A stretch of 64,000 bases of DNA from SAR202 cluster bacterium AC-647-N09_OGT_505m (GCA_009391225.1 VEXC01000002.1:1-64000); one strand, 5' to 3'; positions 35,628-46,240 are shown, counted from the first letter of the stretch. Notes: generated by a model from the sequence alone, not told the origin. Translations and numbers: made by a program.

Positions 35628-36573
35628 AGAGTTTAATGGTCTCCAGGTCGCTTATGTTGGTTACCTCTGCATTTTCGTTGATGCGCTTGACCATGCCGCT
35701 GAGTACCTTGCCAGGCCCTATCTCGTAGAAAGTGGTTATCCCAGCTTCTGTCATGTGCATCACCGAGTCCTTCCATTTGACGCACGAGCAGAGGCCGGAG
35801 GTAAGTTCCTCTTTTATCTCCTCGATAGTAGTTAGCGGTAGACCTGTGCAGTTGGCGACGATGGGCATTGACGGCTGGTTGAATGTGAGGTCCTCTACGA
35901 TTTTGGCCAGTCCCTCCTGGGCTGGTTTCATAAGACGGGAGTGAAAGGCCCCAGCTACCGCCAGGGGTACGGTCCTTCTAGCGCCCCTCTCATTCGCCAA
36001 CTCCATAGCCGTTTCGACGGCTGCTTTTTCTCCGCTTATGACTGTTTGATCTTCGGTATTCACGTTTGATATCTCGGTTCCGGTTTCCCGGCAGACCTCT
36101 TCTATAGCAGTGTCGTCCATGCCCATAATGGCGGCCATTCCACCTTCCTTCAGGTCGGCGGCATACTGCATCAACCGACCTCGCTCCCTCACCAGACGCG
36201 CTCCATCCGTGATGCTCAGGACCCCAGCGGCCACGAGAGCGGTGTACTCTCCCAGACTATGCCCGGCCACAAAGGTGGCGTTGGGCATTTCGCTTTTCCC
36301 CAGGGCCTCCTCCATTGCCTTGAGACAGGCAAGACTCACAGTCATGATGCCTGGTTGAGCGTTTACAGTTCTTCTCAGTTCGTCTTCCGGCCCTGCGAAG
36401 AATATTCTGGAAACGGACTCTCCTAGAGCTTCATCCACCTCGTCAAATACGGCCTTTGCCGCTGGGGATGTTTGATAAAGATCCAAGCCCATTCCCACAG
36501 CTTGGGCACCTTGTCCTGGAAACAGGAAAGCCACCTTGGCCCCAGGATTTGAAGAATTGGAACTAGTGCTCAC
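35614..36573 (-). CDS. fabD: Malonyl-CoA:ACP transacylase
   Basis: Moves malonyl from CoA to acyl carrier protein to feed fatty-acid elongation. The 319 residues show FLFPGQGAQAVGMG, the nucleophile Ser106 in GHSLGE, the substrate arginine in RERGRLMQ near 131, and His211 in GAFHSR. The start is GTG at 36573 with AGGAG 7 bases upstream. The gene follows rpmF on the minus strand; acpP lies downstream beyond nusB. Its last codons are formed by one arm of a 20-bp palindrome, so the natural C-terminus may have been altered. Confidence 0.97.
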   Translation of the reverse strand: MSTSSNSSNPGAKVAFLFPGQGAQAVGMGLDLYQTSPAAKAVFDEVDEALGESVSRIFFAGPEDELRRTVNAQPGIMTVSLACLKAMEEALGKSEMPNATFVAGHSLGEYTALVAAGVLSITDGARLVRERGRLMQYAADLKEGGMAAIMGMDDTAIEEVCRETGTEISNVNTEDQTVISGEKAAVETAMELANERGARRTVPLAVAGAFHSRLMKPAQEGLAKIVEDLTFNQPSMPIVANCTGLPLTTIEEIKEELTSGLCSCVKWKDSVMHMTEAGITTFYEIGPGKVLSGMVKRINENAEVTNISDLETIKLLGRQ

Positions 36574-36645
36574 AATATACTCCTGAATCGTTTATACGAT
36601 AGCTCTAGTGTCAATAGGTACTGGAGTAGGGAATCAATAGCCTCT

Positions 36646-36840
36646 TTACTGTCCCGTGGACGCTTCCTTTGCTATTACCTCCCGGCCATTGTAGTATCCA
36701 CATGCGGTGCATACTCGATGAGCCCTCCTTGGGCTATGGCATTGAGGACAGGTATTTAGCTGGGGGACATGAAGGCGATAGGAGGCCTGGCGACGGCCTA
36801 TTCGTGTCCTGGTGCGCTTTTTCTTAGGTAGTGCTCCCAT
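36646..36840 (-). CDS. rpmF: 50S ribosomal protein L32
   Basis: A 64-residue basic protein starting GALPKKKRTRTRIGRRQASYRL (shown to its family-typical PKKK..R..RR pattern), with the zinc knuckle CPQC and CTAC. It follows the DUF177 gene by 14 bases, an arrangement conserved across bacteria. GGAG lies 8 bases before the ATG. The retained cysteines mark the zinc-dependent form rather than the zinc-free paralogue some bacteria use under zinc limitation. Confidence 0.96.
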   Translation of the reverse strand: MGALPKKKRTRTRIGRRQASYRLHVPQLNTCPQCHSPRRAHRVCTACGYYNGREVIAKEASTGQ

Positions 36841-36854
36841 AGAATCGTCTCCGG

Positions 36855-37385
36855 TTACTTATTTGTCGGGGTTGCAAGAAGATTCAGCAATGGACCCCAT
36901 CTGGAATCAATAGATGTAGAGCATTCACACGGATTATCGTTGAGATTGGTTCCGCAGGTGGCGCATAGGCCGGCACAACTCTGCTGACACAGAGGCTTCA
37001 TGGGAAGATTTATGATAACGTACTGCCTTGCAGCCTCGGTCAAATCAAGAATGTGACTGGAGTCCAAGGTGAAGACATCTTCCTTGGCATCCTCCCGTAT
37101 TCTGATTGGAGCACCGCTGTCTATTTGCACAATGGGCAGGTACTCCTCGTCAAGGCGGAAGCGCACAGTATAGTCGGAGTTAGTTAGGCAACGACCGCAC
37201 ATGCTGGAGGCGTTGGCCTCTACAGGGCCGCTTACCCAGACACCCTGGTCAATACAAGTAACGGTTATTTCTCCCTTGACACTAGTGGTACCAGTCTCTG
37301 GTAAAGCCTCCAAGGTCTCATCCAGAGAAAAGCTCCTGCGAGCTCCGACGCCTTCCTTCAGTAGCTGGGATACATTAAATCGCAT
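36855..37385 (-). CDS. DUF177 (YceD) family protein
   Basis: A 176-residue protein of the YceD family, almost always encoded before rpmF and thought to act in 23S rRNA or large-subunit handling. Typical features are the CxxC pair MCGRCL in the middle and the C-terminal PMKPLCQQSCAGLCATCG with further cysteines (NDNPCEC), likely metal-binding. It heads a minus-strand transcript (DUF177-rpmF-fabD) from a consensus promoter 40 bases upstream. Confidence 0.93.
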   Translation of the reverse strand: MRFNVSQLLKEGVGARRSFSLDETLEALPETGTTSVKGEITVTCIDQGVWVSGPVEANASSMCGRCLTNSDYTVRFRLDEEYLPIVQIDSGAPIRIREDAKEDVFTLDSSHILDLTEAARQYVIINLPMKPLCQQSCAGLCATCGTNLNDNPCECSTSIDSRWGPLLNLLATPTNK

Positions 37386-37426
37386 AGCATCTCACCAGGC
37401 CAAATCCCTCCATCCAACAGAGAGCG

Positions 37427-37455
37427 ATTATATCTATAGGCAACTTTGGTGTCAA
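37427..37455 (-). promoter_or_regulatory. Consensus promoter for DUF177-rpmF-fabD
   Basis: Minus strand TTGACA (37455-37450), exactly 17 bases, TATAAT (37432-37427): a perfect sigma-70 consensus, with transcription starting about 35 bases before the first gene. This is the strongest promoter I can see in the window. Confidence 0.75.
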
Positions 37456-37788
37456 GGAGGATACTGTATGATTGCTAATATTTTCACATACATTTCAGGA
37501 ATTTCCAAGTCAGGGGAATCGGCTATGTGTTCACTTGGTGGTGCTAATCCTAGTATGGAGTTATCGGAGTAGGTTCAGGCATTGTGGGCATACTATCTGC
37601 CAGCGCTAGCGAGTTTTCGAGGGAAGCAATCCGGGGGTGTGGTAGGATATCATCGGATTCCTCTTTCCGATTACATTGGGGGCTCTTTGGACTCTTGAAA
37701 CAACTTATAATTCCCTGGCAATTATATGTGCCCTAGAGAGATGTCGGCAAATATTGGATTGAGCCTTTTCCTCCTGCATGGAAGGGGC

Positions 37789-37794
37789 TATAAT
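37789..37794 (+). promoter_or_regulatory. -10 element of the small membrane protein gene
   Basis: TATAAT at 37789-37794, about 25 bases before the ATG at 37819; no clear -35. It argues against the longer in-frame start at 37726. Between 37456 and 37788 I see nothing else. Confidence 0.45.
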
Positions 37795-37818
37795 GGCTTT
37801 AGCATGGGAGGGGGAGCG

Positions 37819-38223
37819 ATGCCTGAGCGGTATCAACGCGAGATAGAAGAGATTCTCCAGCAAGTAGGGGAATCTGCTTCCGGGGTGGAACCCAAGCAGG
37901 CCGAAAAGGGTTCCATATTAACCCAGATTCCCCATTTGGTTAGTAGAATAGGAAATCTTATTTATGTGAGTTCCGGACGGCTCATGACCATCGGTATAGT
38001 CTTGCTATTGACGGCGATGGTTGTCAGCATCATGTTTCCGGGACTATTGGGTCCCCTTGTCTGGTTGGTGCTTATTCTCTTTATACTGGTATACGCTTTG
38101 TTCTTTGCCCGCCCCAATCCCAAGACGGAAAAGCGATGGCGTGGGAGGGCAATTGAGCCGCCGGCATCAACTTGGGGAGGAAACAACTTGTGGTACAGGT
38201 TTCAGCGCTGGCTGAAGCGCTAG
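37819..38223 (+). CDS. Small two-helix membrane protein of unknown function
   Basis: 134 residues starting PERYQREIEEILQQVGE, a charged amphipathic helix followed by a linker and two adjacent membrane helices (about 56-78 and 80-97, rich in I, L, V). A basic cytoplasmic tail ends WYRFQRWLKR. Such PERY...EIEEIL small membrane proteins recur in Chloroflexota as far as I recall, without known role. The ATG has GGGAGGGGGAG upstream and a TATAAT box at the right distance. Confidence 0.65.
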   Translation: MPERYQREIEEILQQVGESASGVEPKQAEKGSILTQIPHLVSRIGNLIYVSSGRLMTIGIVLLLTAMVVSIMFPGLLGPLVWLVLILFILVYALFFARPNPKTEKRWRGRAIEPPASTWGGNNLWYRFQRWLKR

Positions 38224-38393
38224 GGATGCTGTAGGCGGATTCATCCAATTCGAGATTTGCTCCCCAGGCCGTTCAGACATGTGAGGCATTGCCTCGATAG
38301 CAGATCAAATCGGAATCTTCTCAAACATGTTGTGCGCACTCGCTTCATATGCCACTGGGCAAGCGGATTCGCCATGACATTGGGCATGCCATA

Positions 38394-39476
38394 CTAATCG
38401 AAGCTCTTCATATGCTGGATTGTGGCGGCGTCTAGACGCTGGATTACCGCCGTTACAAGATCAGCGGTGGAATCGAAGTCTTGGCGGCTGATTATACCGT
38501 AGTGGCTGTGGAGGTATCGAGTTGGTACGGCGATGTTGATAGTTGGGGCACCTCCTCCGGACCGTTGCATCTCGGCCCCATCCTCGCCATAGCCGCTCAG
38601 CACATCAAACTGCACGGGGATACCGTTTTCCTTTGCCACATCTATGAATAGGTCTCGTAGCTTGAGGTTGGGTAGCATTGAGGTGTCGTGGAGAAAGATG
38701 GCGGGGCCTTTCCCCACACGTTCTTGTGATTCTTCCGGAGAGATGCCGGGATAATCCCCGGCGACCCCTGCTTCTATATTGATTCCGATGTCGGGCCCTA
38801 TCTGGTAGCTGCTAGTGTGGGCACCGCGTAGGCCAATCTCCTCCTGCACCGTGGCCACCGCGTAGAGGGTATTGGGCGGTGGGGCGTTCTGGAGGCGTCG
38901 CATCACCTCTATCATGACCCCCAGGCCAACGCGATCGTCCCAGGCTTTGGCCAGGTAGAGTGAGCCACCACTCAATGGTGTGAACTTGCTATCCGGGGAA
39001 ATGGGGTCTCCGGGACGTATTCCCAGACGCTCTTCCGCGTCTTCGAGGCTGCTGGCACCCACGTCTATGAACATCTGCTCTCGTTTGAAAAGCTGGGATC
39101 GGGCCTCGGGGGTCATGACGTGGACAGTCTTTATCCCGGTTATACCGGGTACAGGCCCAGTCCTGGTCAGAATGACCCACCGCTGATTGATAAGGGCCTG
39201 ATCCAACCACCCACCGAGGGGCAGGAACCTGACGTAGCCCTCAGCGGTGACGAATTTGACCATAAGTCCTAACTCGTCCATGTGGGCTGCCATCATGATT
39301 CGGGGGCCTCTGTCATCCTCGCTCAATCTAGCCATGAGCGACCCGATGCCGTCGGTCTCTATGTGGTGGCAGAGTTGGGAGAATTCCCGTTGCATTATTG
39401 ACCTTACAGGACTCTCAAAGCCGGAAGGGCCATGGGCGTTTGTTAGCTCCTCTAGCAGAGACTCTATGTTGTCCAT
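38394..39476 (-). CDS. M42 family metallopeptidase (glutamyl/deblocking aminopeptidase type)
   Basis: A di-metal aminopeptidase that forms large tetrahedral shells and trims peptides in the cytoplasm. The metal ligands are recognisable in order: AAHMDELG (His), LAKAWDDRVG (bridging Asp), TVQEEIGLRGA (catalytic Glu and Glu ligand), NIEAGVAGDYPG (Asp region) and RYLHSHYG (His). A small dimerisation domain is inserted (about 75-165). The ATG at 39476 has GGGAG 7 bases upstream, giving 360 residues; an in-frame ATG at 39500 lacks a site. It diverges from the MFS gene that follows. Confidence 0.93.
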   Translation of the reverse strand: MDNIESLLEELTNAHGPSGFESPVRSIMQREFSQLCHHIETDGIGSLMARLSEDDRGPRIMMAAHMDELGLMVKFVTAEGYVRFLPLGGWLDQALINQRWVILTRTGPVPGITGIKTVHVMTPEARSQLFKREQMFIDVGASSLEDAEERLGIRPGDPISPDSKFTPLSGGSLYLAKAWDDRVGLGVMIEVMRRLQNAPPPNTLYAVATVQEEIGLRGAHTSSYQIGPDIGINIEAGVAGDYPGISPEESQERVGKGPAIFLHDTSMLPNLKLRDLFIDVAKENGIPVQFDVLSGYGEDGAEMQRSGGGAPTINIAVPTRYLHSHYGIISRQDFDSTADLVTAVIQRLDAATIQHMKSFD

Positions 39477-39727
39477 TGCACACTCCCGTAAGTCGTTCAT
39501 ACTGATTGGAGGGATATCAGTAGCGTATACACATTTCTCTATGTGTCAAGTAGGATTCTGCAGTAGGCATTTACGCTTTTCCTGTCTTCTTTTTCAGTTC
39601 TGGACGAGGTATAGAGTGATGACCAGCCTTGTAGTATACTGGCGTGCACTCTGAGCAATGCTAATGGCTACTTTTTGTTGGACTGAAATGCGCATCATCT
39701 ATTTAGGGCAGGGGCTCCCGCTGGGAG

Positions 39728-41050
39728 GTGTGTCTGCAAACTGATACGCCTTTTCCCCAAGGGAGAAACGTTCTCCCTCGCGTGTTCTACGGGTGGTACA
39801 TTCTGGGAGCTGGTATGGGAATCCACCTGTGGGTCAGCATGGCCTGGATATATGGGATGCAGATTTTCTTCACCCCAATCATCAACGCCTTTGGTTGGAG
39901 CCGCGCCGCAGTTTCAGGCGCCTTTGCACTGCAACGACTGGAAGGGAGCATAGCATCCCCTCTGGAGGGGTTCTTACTGGACAGGTTCGGGCCACGACGA
40001 ATGATAATCGTGGGAGCTTCCATACTGGGTCTCGGCTTAATCTCCTTGAGCTTCCTCAGATTCATATGGATGTTCTATGCCTCCGTGTTGCTGGTCTCCC
40101 TGGGTGCCAGTGCTACCAGCGGTATGCCCCGCAACTGGGCTATTGTCCAGTGGTTCCGTCGAAAGCGAGGAAGGGCCTTGGGTATTGGTTCCAGCGGGGC
40201 CGTGCTCAGCGGGCCGTTGCTTATTATAGTGGTATGGTTGGTGGAGAACGTAGGCTGGCGGCCTGCCTTTGTAGTCTTGGGAATAGCCACCTGGTGCGTT
40301 TGTATCCCTTTGGCCCTGGTATTCCGATCTACACCACAGGAGCATGGCCTGCTACCGGACGGTGACCCACCCAAGGTGGCTAATCAGGCATCCTCCCAGG
40401 GGGTGCGGCAGCAAGTAGGCCATTCCCAGCCGACTACCAACGACGGAAGTCTGACGGCAATACAGGCATTGAGATCACCGATATTCTGGCTTCTCAGTGT
40501 TGTCTTTGGCGCCCAAACCATGGGAGTTAGTGGCCTCATGGTTCACCTTATTCCATACTTCCAGAGCATCGGCTTTTCCACCTCGGAGGCGGCATCTGTG
40601 CTGGGCGCTTTTACGTTGCTCAGTGTCTTTGGACGCTTGGGAGGTGGCTGGGCCATGGACTACTTCGATCGGCGTCTGGTGCTAGCTACGCTCCTGGGAT
40701 GCCTGTCAGTATCTTTTCTCCTCCTGGCTAACATCAACGCATACTGGCAGATAGTGCCCTTTGCGCTTCTCTACGGGACAGCCTTTGGAGGGATGATTCC
40801 GGCACGGAGTGCCATTGTGAGCAGCTACTTTGGGACTCAGAATTTCGGTGCCATTCAGGGTCTTACACAGAGCATCACGGTTCTTGCTGGTATGGTCTCG
40901 CCAGTGCTGATGGGCTTTGTCTTCGACGTAACTGAGTCCTATGTTCTATCCTTTTACATCTTGATGATTGTGGCAGGACTCGCCATTCCAATGACTCTCC
41001 TGGCTAGGCCACCCAAGCTGTCGGTCGAGATGGCCGACAATCAAGCATAG
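39728..41050 (+). CDS. MFS transporter, OFA/monocarboxylate-like
   Basis: Twelve-helix major facilitator of up to 440 residues. Shared marks with the carriers at 12479 and 50782: the RVFYGWYILGAG opening helix, DRFGPRRM in loop 2-3, RKRGRALGIGSSG, and a central loop with EHGLLPDG. Helices 7-12 include GRLGGGWAMD in the second loop-A motif. The GTG at 39728 is too close to its GGAG; a GTG two codons before FYGW (39779) or other codons between are alternatives, so the N-terminus is uncertain. Substrate unknown. Confidence 0.88.
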   Translation: MCLQTDTPFPQGRNVLPRVFYGWYILGAGMGIHLWVSMAWIYGMQIFFTPIINAFGWSRAAVSGAFALQRLEGSIASPLEGFLLDRFGPRRMIIVGASILGLGLISLSFLRFIWMFYASVLLVSLGASATSGMPRNWAIVQWFRRKRGRALGIGSSGAVLSGPLLIIVVWLVENVGWRPAFVVLGIATWCVCIPLALVFRSTPQEHGLLPDGDPPKVANQASSQGVRQQVGHSQPTTNDGSLTAIQALRSPIFWLLSVVFGAQTMGVSGLMVHLIPYFQSIGFSTSEAASVLGAFTLLSVFGRLGGGWAMDYFDRRLVLATLLGCLSVSFLLLANINAYWQIVPFALLYGTAFGGMIPARSAIVSSYFGTQNFGAIQGLTQSITVLAGMVSPVLMGFVFDVTESYVLSFYILMIVAGLAIPMTLLARPPKLSVEMADNQA

Positions 41051-41153
41051 GTGAATAGTATCCGCCCCAGCGACTAAGAGTTCTGGCATGGAAAACACCT
41101 CCTTACCGGCTGAGAAGGGGGCCAGCCTAAATATCGCTACAGTGCGAGCTCTC

Positions 41154-41894
41154 CTAGAACCAGGGCCAGGGGACGTTCCGGCGGTTTGGGTCGTAGGCTG
41201 GGAAATGGCCGGTGCTGAGCAGTCTCTCTAGTCGTCGACGTAAGGCAGCGATCTCCTCTGGGGCAAGCAAGGTGTTAAGCTCTTGGGTTAGGTCTTCAAG
41301 GGAATACAAATTCTCCAGCAATTTGGCGACCTGCTTTATGAGGTGGTCGGGAATAGGCTCTTGAGCAAAGTCCCAGATTACAGTCCTCAGTTTTGGGTCT
41401 TGGTGAAAAGTGAGGCCGTGGTCTATAGACCATATTCTCCCACCCCAATCTTTCAAACAATGGCTGGCCTTTCTATCGGCGTTATTGGAGAGACAGTCGA
41501 AGAGGGCTATCCGCTCCAGTTCCTTTGGACATTCCTCCCGCAGGGTAAAGTAGCTGGACTGCGGGACGGTGTCTATGAACTCCTGTAGCGAGCCTATGCC
41601 GTAGGGGCCTTCTCGGATGACCGTGCAGGGGATGAAGTCCCAGGATAGGGCCTGGGATACGAGGTAAGCAGCGTACTCTCGCATGTACAACGTGCCGGAA
41701 GGGAAATCCCACAGAGGACGTTCACCCCTCCGGGGTTTATACACTGCATCACATGTCTTCAAGCCGTCAGAGACAGATACAAGGAACGTGTCGTTGGAGC
41801 CCTGTGGAATCAACTCCGGGGAGGTTATCTCTCCCTGGACCAAGACTCTGCTCAGTTGATCTTTGGAGGCTTGTGAGCCTTCTTCTATCTCCAT
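41154..41894 (-). CDS. SCO1664 family protein (PI3/PI4-kinase-like fold)
   Basis: A 246-residue member of a family known mostly from actinobacteria and Chloroflexota, distantly related to phosphatidylinositol kinases. Seen: DAVYKPRRGERPLWDFPSGTLY (a nucleotide-contact lysine region), EYAAYLVSQALSWDFIP, then the kinase-like catalytic/metal region FDCLSNNADRKASHCL and WSIDHGLTFH. The NNADRK and DHG segments resemble the catalytic and metal-binding loops of that superfamily, so ATP binding is plausible; the phosphate acceptor is unknown. It is followed upstream on the minus strand by the DUF3090 gene, its usual neighbour. Confidence 0.85.
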   Translation of the reverse strand: MEIEEGSQASKDQLSRVLVQGEITSPELIPQGSNDTFLVSVSDGLKTCDAVYKPRRGERPLWDFPSGTLYMREYAAYLVSQALSWDFIPCTVIREGPYGIGSLQEFIDTVPQSSYFTLREECPKELERIALFDCLSNNADRKASHCLKDWGGRIWSIDHGLTFHQDPKLRTVIWDFAQEPIPDHLIKQVAKLLENLYSLEDLTQELNTLLAPEEIAALRRRLERLLSTGHFPAYDPNRRNVPWPWF

Positions 41895-41953
41895 GGGATA
41901 CCTGATAAATCATACAGTGTACTTAGTACCTAGTCGTTTGCTATGCCAGTGAA

Positions 41954-42466
41954 TTATAGGGAATGATGGCCATTAGATTTGGGGCATATGTGAGCCTCCG
42001 AGCCCATTGGGGCGTTACATAGGGGGCACAGTGGACGCCCTGCCGCGCATACAGCCTGGGCCTCTTTGGCCAGGCCCTCCAATTGGGCACGAGAGGCCCA
42101 GAACCCCAATAGTGCCTCTCTATCCTGGTCATCCTTCTTGTCGTGGACCTCAATTAGGAACAGATTTCTCTCAGGATTGTGGCCCAAACTGAGATTTCCA
42201 ACGTCAAACTCCATAGAAGATTGGCCCTGGTCTGTTGGGCTAAGCCCCGGGTAAGGGAGACTGTCCGAAGATTCCGGAGAGGATAGCGTAGCCAGAACTT
42301 GGTGGATAACTACTGAAAGCTGGAAGAGCAGGTTCTTTTCCAGCCAGAGGCAGGCGTTGCCTCCCTGGCTCTCCAAGAGAAGGCGGAACTGTCTCCGCCC
42401 GGGCTCTCCCAGTGCCTCTGCCTTGACGGCGCTTACCAGGCCGAAATCATATTTGGCGTCCGTCAT
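41954..42466 (-). CDS. DUF3090 family protein with C-terminal zinc ribbon
   Basis: A 170-residue protein of DUF3090. It begins with the DFGLV...AEALGEPGRRQFRLLLES strand set, LWLEKNLLFQLSVVIHQVL, then FDVGNLSLGHNPERNLFLIEV, and ends in a CPLC...HICPKSNGH zinc-ribbon tail. In actinobacteria and Chloroflexota this family neighbours SCO1664-type genes and often a histidine phosphatase; the phosphatase is not seen here. Function is unknown. The gene lies 59 bases upstream of the SCO1664 gene on the same strand, so co-transcription is likely. Confidence 0.85.
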   Translation of the reverse strand: MTDAKYDFGLVSAVKAEALGEPGRRQFRLLLESQGGNACLWLEKNLLFQLSVVIHQVLATLSSPESSDSLPYPGLSPTDQGQSSMEFDVGNLSLGHNPERNLFLIEVHDKKDDQDREALLGFWASRAQLEGLAKEAQAVCAAGRPLCPLCNAPMGSEAHICPKSNGHHSL

Positions 42467-42645
42467 CTCCCCTCTCTATCATAGCATCCATATTGGCACT
42501 AGAAAATGAAAGAGGCCCGCCCCAGGGCCCAAGCAATCAAGACACTGCCCAGATTCTACCCATCGGAAATCATGAAGGATTCCGTGGTTGTATCTAATCT
42601 GGGAACTGCGCCAGCCGCGATTGGCAGAAAGTCTTCAGTTGAGGT

Positions 42646-43461
42646 CTAGTCCACTTCCTTGATGAGGTAACGCAGGTTTCCTCGGGGTGTGGCTACCTCT
42701 ACTTCCTCTCCCATAGTATGGTCCATGAGTGCCTTGCCCACCGGGGAGGAAACGGACATCTTGAAATCCATAGGACTTGCCTCGGAGGCATTGACCAAGG
42801 TATATTCCATCTCCTCTTTTGAGGAGGAGTCTGAGAGCCTGACCTTACTGCCCAATTTGACTCTCTGCTTCATTTGGGCATCAGAGTTCTGGGAATCCGC
42901 GTATGTCAGGTGGGCGCGTTGCAGGCCGTCCTCTAGGTATCGTATCCGAGCCTCCAGAAGGCCCTGGCGTTCCCTTGCCGCATCCAGAGGAGCGTTCTCT
43001 CGGAAGTCTTTGTCTTCTGCGGCCAGGCTTATATCCCTAGCCACTGCTATTCTACTATCCCGCAGAATCTCCAACTCACTGAGAAGATTCTGGTAGCCCT
43101 CTGGGGTTATGTCCATAGCAACTCGTTGCTTATCCTTGTGTGTCGTGGATTTACGGACTTTCTTCCTTACCCTCACGTGTTTGGCCAGGGGCGTTTGGGT
43201 AAAATTGCTTTTGTAGCAATAAGATAGAAAATCCTTGATGGCCTGTACGCGCTCTGTGGTATCCTGCAAGCCGGATGATTCCGCCAACCGGTCGCCGTAG
43301 GAGGCTGTATCCTGAGGGGTCAGATTATCAACGGCCCGATCCCGTCCGAACCACATAATAAACTTGGTAAGCTCCTGTTGTGTGTCTACCCCCCCATGGA
43401 ATTGCCGGGTGGAGAGGTACTGGGTCAACGCTTGTGAAAGGGCTATTGGGTATGATTGCAT
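42646..43461 (-). CDS. GreA/GreB-type factor fused to a tyrosine-recombinase-like core-binding domain
   Basis: 271 residues in two parts. Residues about 115-271 form a Gre factor: DITPEGYQNLLSELEILRD, the coiled-coil tip with Asp152 and Glu155 (KDFRENAPLD; the acidic pair that activates RNA cleavage in GreA is D and E of GDLSEN), and the C-terminal FKBP-like domain ending SSPVGKALMDHTMGEEVEV. Residues about 5-95 look like the SAM-like core-binding domain of XerC/D integrases (TPQDTASYGDRLAES, AIKDFLSYCYKSNFTQTPLA), joined by a basic linker (RVRKKVRK). There is no recombinase catalytic domain. It likely rescues or tunes RNA polymerase with an added nucleic-acid-binding arm. It has its own strong promoter. 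Confidence 0.82.
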   Translation of the reverse strand: MQSYPIALSQALTQYLSTRQFHGGVDTQQELTKFIMWFGRDRAVDNLTPQDTASYGDRLAESSGLQDTTERVQAIKDFLSYCYKSNFTQTPLAKHVRVRKKVRKSTTHKDKQRVAMDITPEGYQNLLSELEILRDSRIAVARDISLAAEDKDFRENAPLDAARERQGLLEARIRYLEDGLQRAHLTYADSQNSDAQMKQRVKLGSKVRLSDSSSKEEMEYTLVNASEASPMDFKMSVSSPVGKALMDHTMGEEVEVATPRGNLRYLIKEVD

Positions 43462-43500
43462 TACGGTAGGTATAATCCTCCGCTGAGTTCTGTTGGTTAC

Positions 43501-43530
43501 ATTCTAGGCGCCTGACTCCTTGGGTGTCAA
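43501..43530 (-). promoter_or_regulatory. Promoter for the GreA-like fusion gene
   Basis: Minus strand TTGACA (43530-43525), 18 bases, TAGAAT (43506-43501); transcription starts about 30 bases before the ATG at 43461. Confidence 0.65.
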
Positions 43531-43713
43531 CGTGGCAAATTTACTCATAATGGCAATTACCGAGAAAATGGTGTGAGGGCGATACAAGAGCGGTATCGGC
43601 GCTGCGGCAGAGAGAAAAGAAGGAGCTATTGGAATTGGGGAATAGCTTCATTGTTTGGAGGAGTGGTGCAACTGTGATGGATATATTCACCGCTGCTGTT
43701 TGTCCTGTCCTTA

Positions 43714-44007
43714 TTGAAGCAGTTGACGACTAAGCTTCCCCGTGCAACGATCTTCATCAGGGGTCTCTATCGCTGGTACGGGAACGGCTGGTTCGTTGAG
43801 GGAGCACTCATCGCGGGACTGCTGGCATATGCCATAGGATCTCGTCTGGCTTTCATGTTCATTGGAGGGGTTGGCTTGTTTTCTGTCTCCATTGTAATGG
43901 TATTGATGCCTGTGCCATCCAGGAGAGTTGATGATGTCAGAAGGTTTCGAGAGTTCTTTTTGAGGAGTACCACTGGTATAATTCACTCGGGAATATCACT
44001 GACGTAG
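43714..44007 (+). CDS. Possible small two-helix membrane protein
   Basis: Open frame of up to 97 codons from a TTG, with an amphipathic N-terminus (FIRGLYRWYGNGWFVEG), two close hydrophobic helices (ALIAGLLAYAIGSRLAFMFI and GLFSVSIVMVLM), and a charged tail (RRVDDVRRFREFF). The composition is protein-like, but the start lacks a ribosome site and the frame runs further upstream without ATG, so the 5' end may be damaged. No family recognised. Confidence 0.35.
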   Translation: MKQLTTKLPRATIFIRGLYRWYGNGWFVEGALIAGLLAYAIGSRLAFMFIGGVGLFSVSIVMVLMPVPSRRVDDVRRFREFFLRSTTGIIHSGISLT

Positions 44008-44023
44008 ATTAATGTAGATTAAT
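44004..44023. repeat. Tandem 10-bp direct repeat
   Basis: GTAGATTAAT occurs twice in direct succession (44004-44013 and 44014-44023), overlapping the stop of the preceding small frame. It may be a slipped duplication or a binding site. Confidence 0.5.
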
Positions 44024-44115
44024 CAGGATACCCGGACTCTCATATTAAGAGGAGCCTTTAGGTTAGCTATCTATGAATCGACTTAGCACCTAAAGCCGAG
44101 AAGGGAGAACTCTGT

Positions 44116-44370
44116 ATGCCCTACGGGCTGACGGTTAAAGAAGACATCGGAGACACCAGGGTTGAGATTCAGTGCGCCCATCAGAGCGGGCTAATTTACG
44201 TTGTGCCGGCAGAGGCGAGTTGGGTATGCCAGCCTGAGAACCTCCACGCCCATGCTATAGCTGGGTTTTTCATGGAGCTTATGGAGATGACGGATCCCAG
44301 GATAAGGGAGTTGATGCAGCGATGGGGTCTTTACTACAGGCCCAGGCCTCTGGATACCGCGGAGCAGTAA
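44116..44370 (+). CDS. Conserved-looking small protein, unknown function
   Basis: 84 residues from an ATG with AAGGGAG about 9 bases upstream. It reads as a soluble mixed alpha/beta protein (KEDIGDTRVEIQCAHQSG, then a helix ending MELMEMTDPRIRELMQRWG). No signal peptide or membrane helix. An 8-bp inverted repeat (44056-44063 with 44090-44097) lies in its leader. It is convergent with ftsH, 22 bases apart. The family is not recognised. Confidence 0.55.
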   Translation: MPYGLTVKEDIGDTRVEIQCAHQSGLIYVVPAEASWVCQPENLHAHAIAGFFMELMEMTDPRIRELMQRWGLYYRPRPLDTAEQ

Positions 44371-44392
44371 GTATAAAGTGGCCCCGCTTTGT

Positions 44393-46240
<1,848 letters not shown>

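Noticed and set aside
37726..37818. Longer start of the small membrane protein
   Set aside because: It lies upstream of the TATAAT box; the ATG at 37819 has a strong ribosome site.
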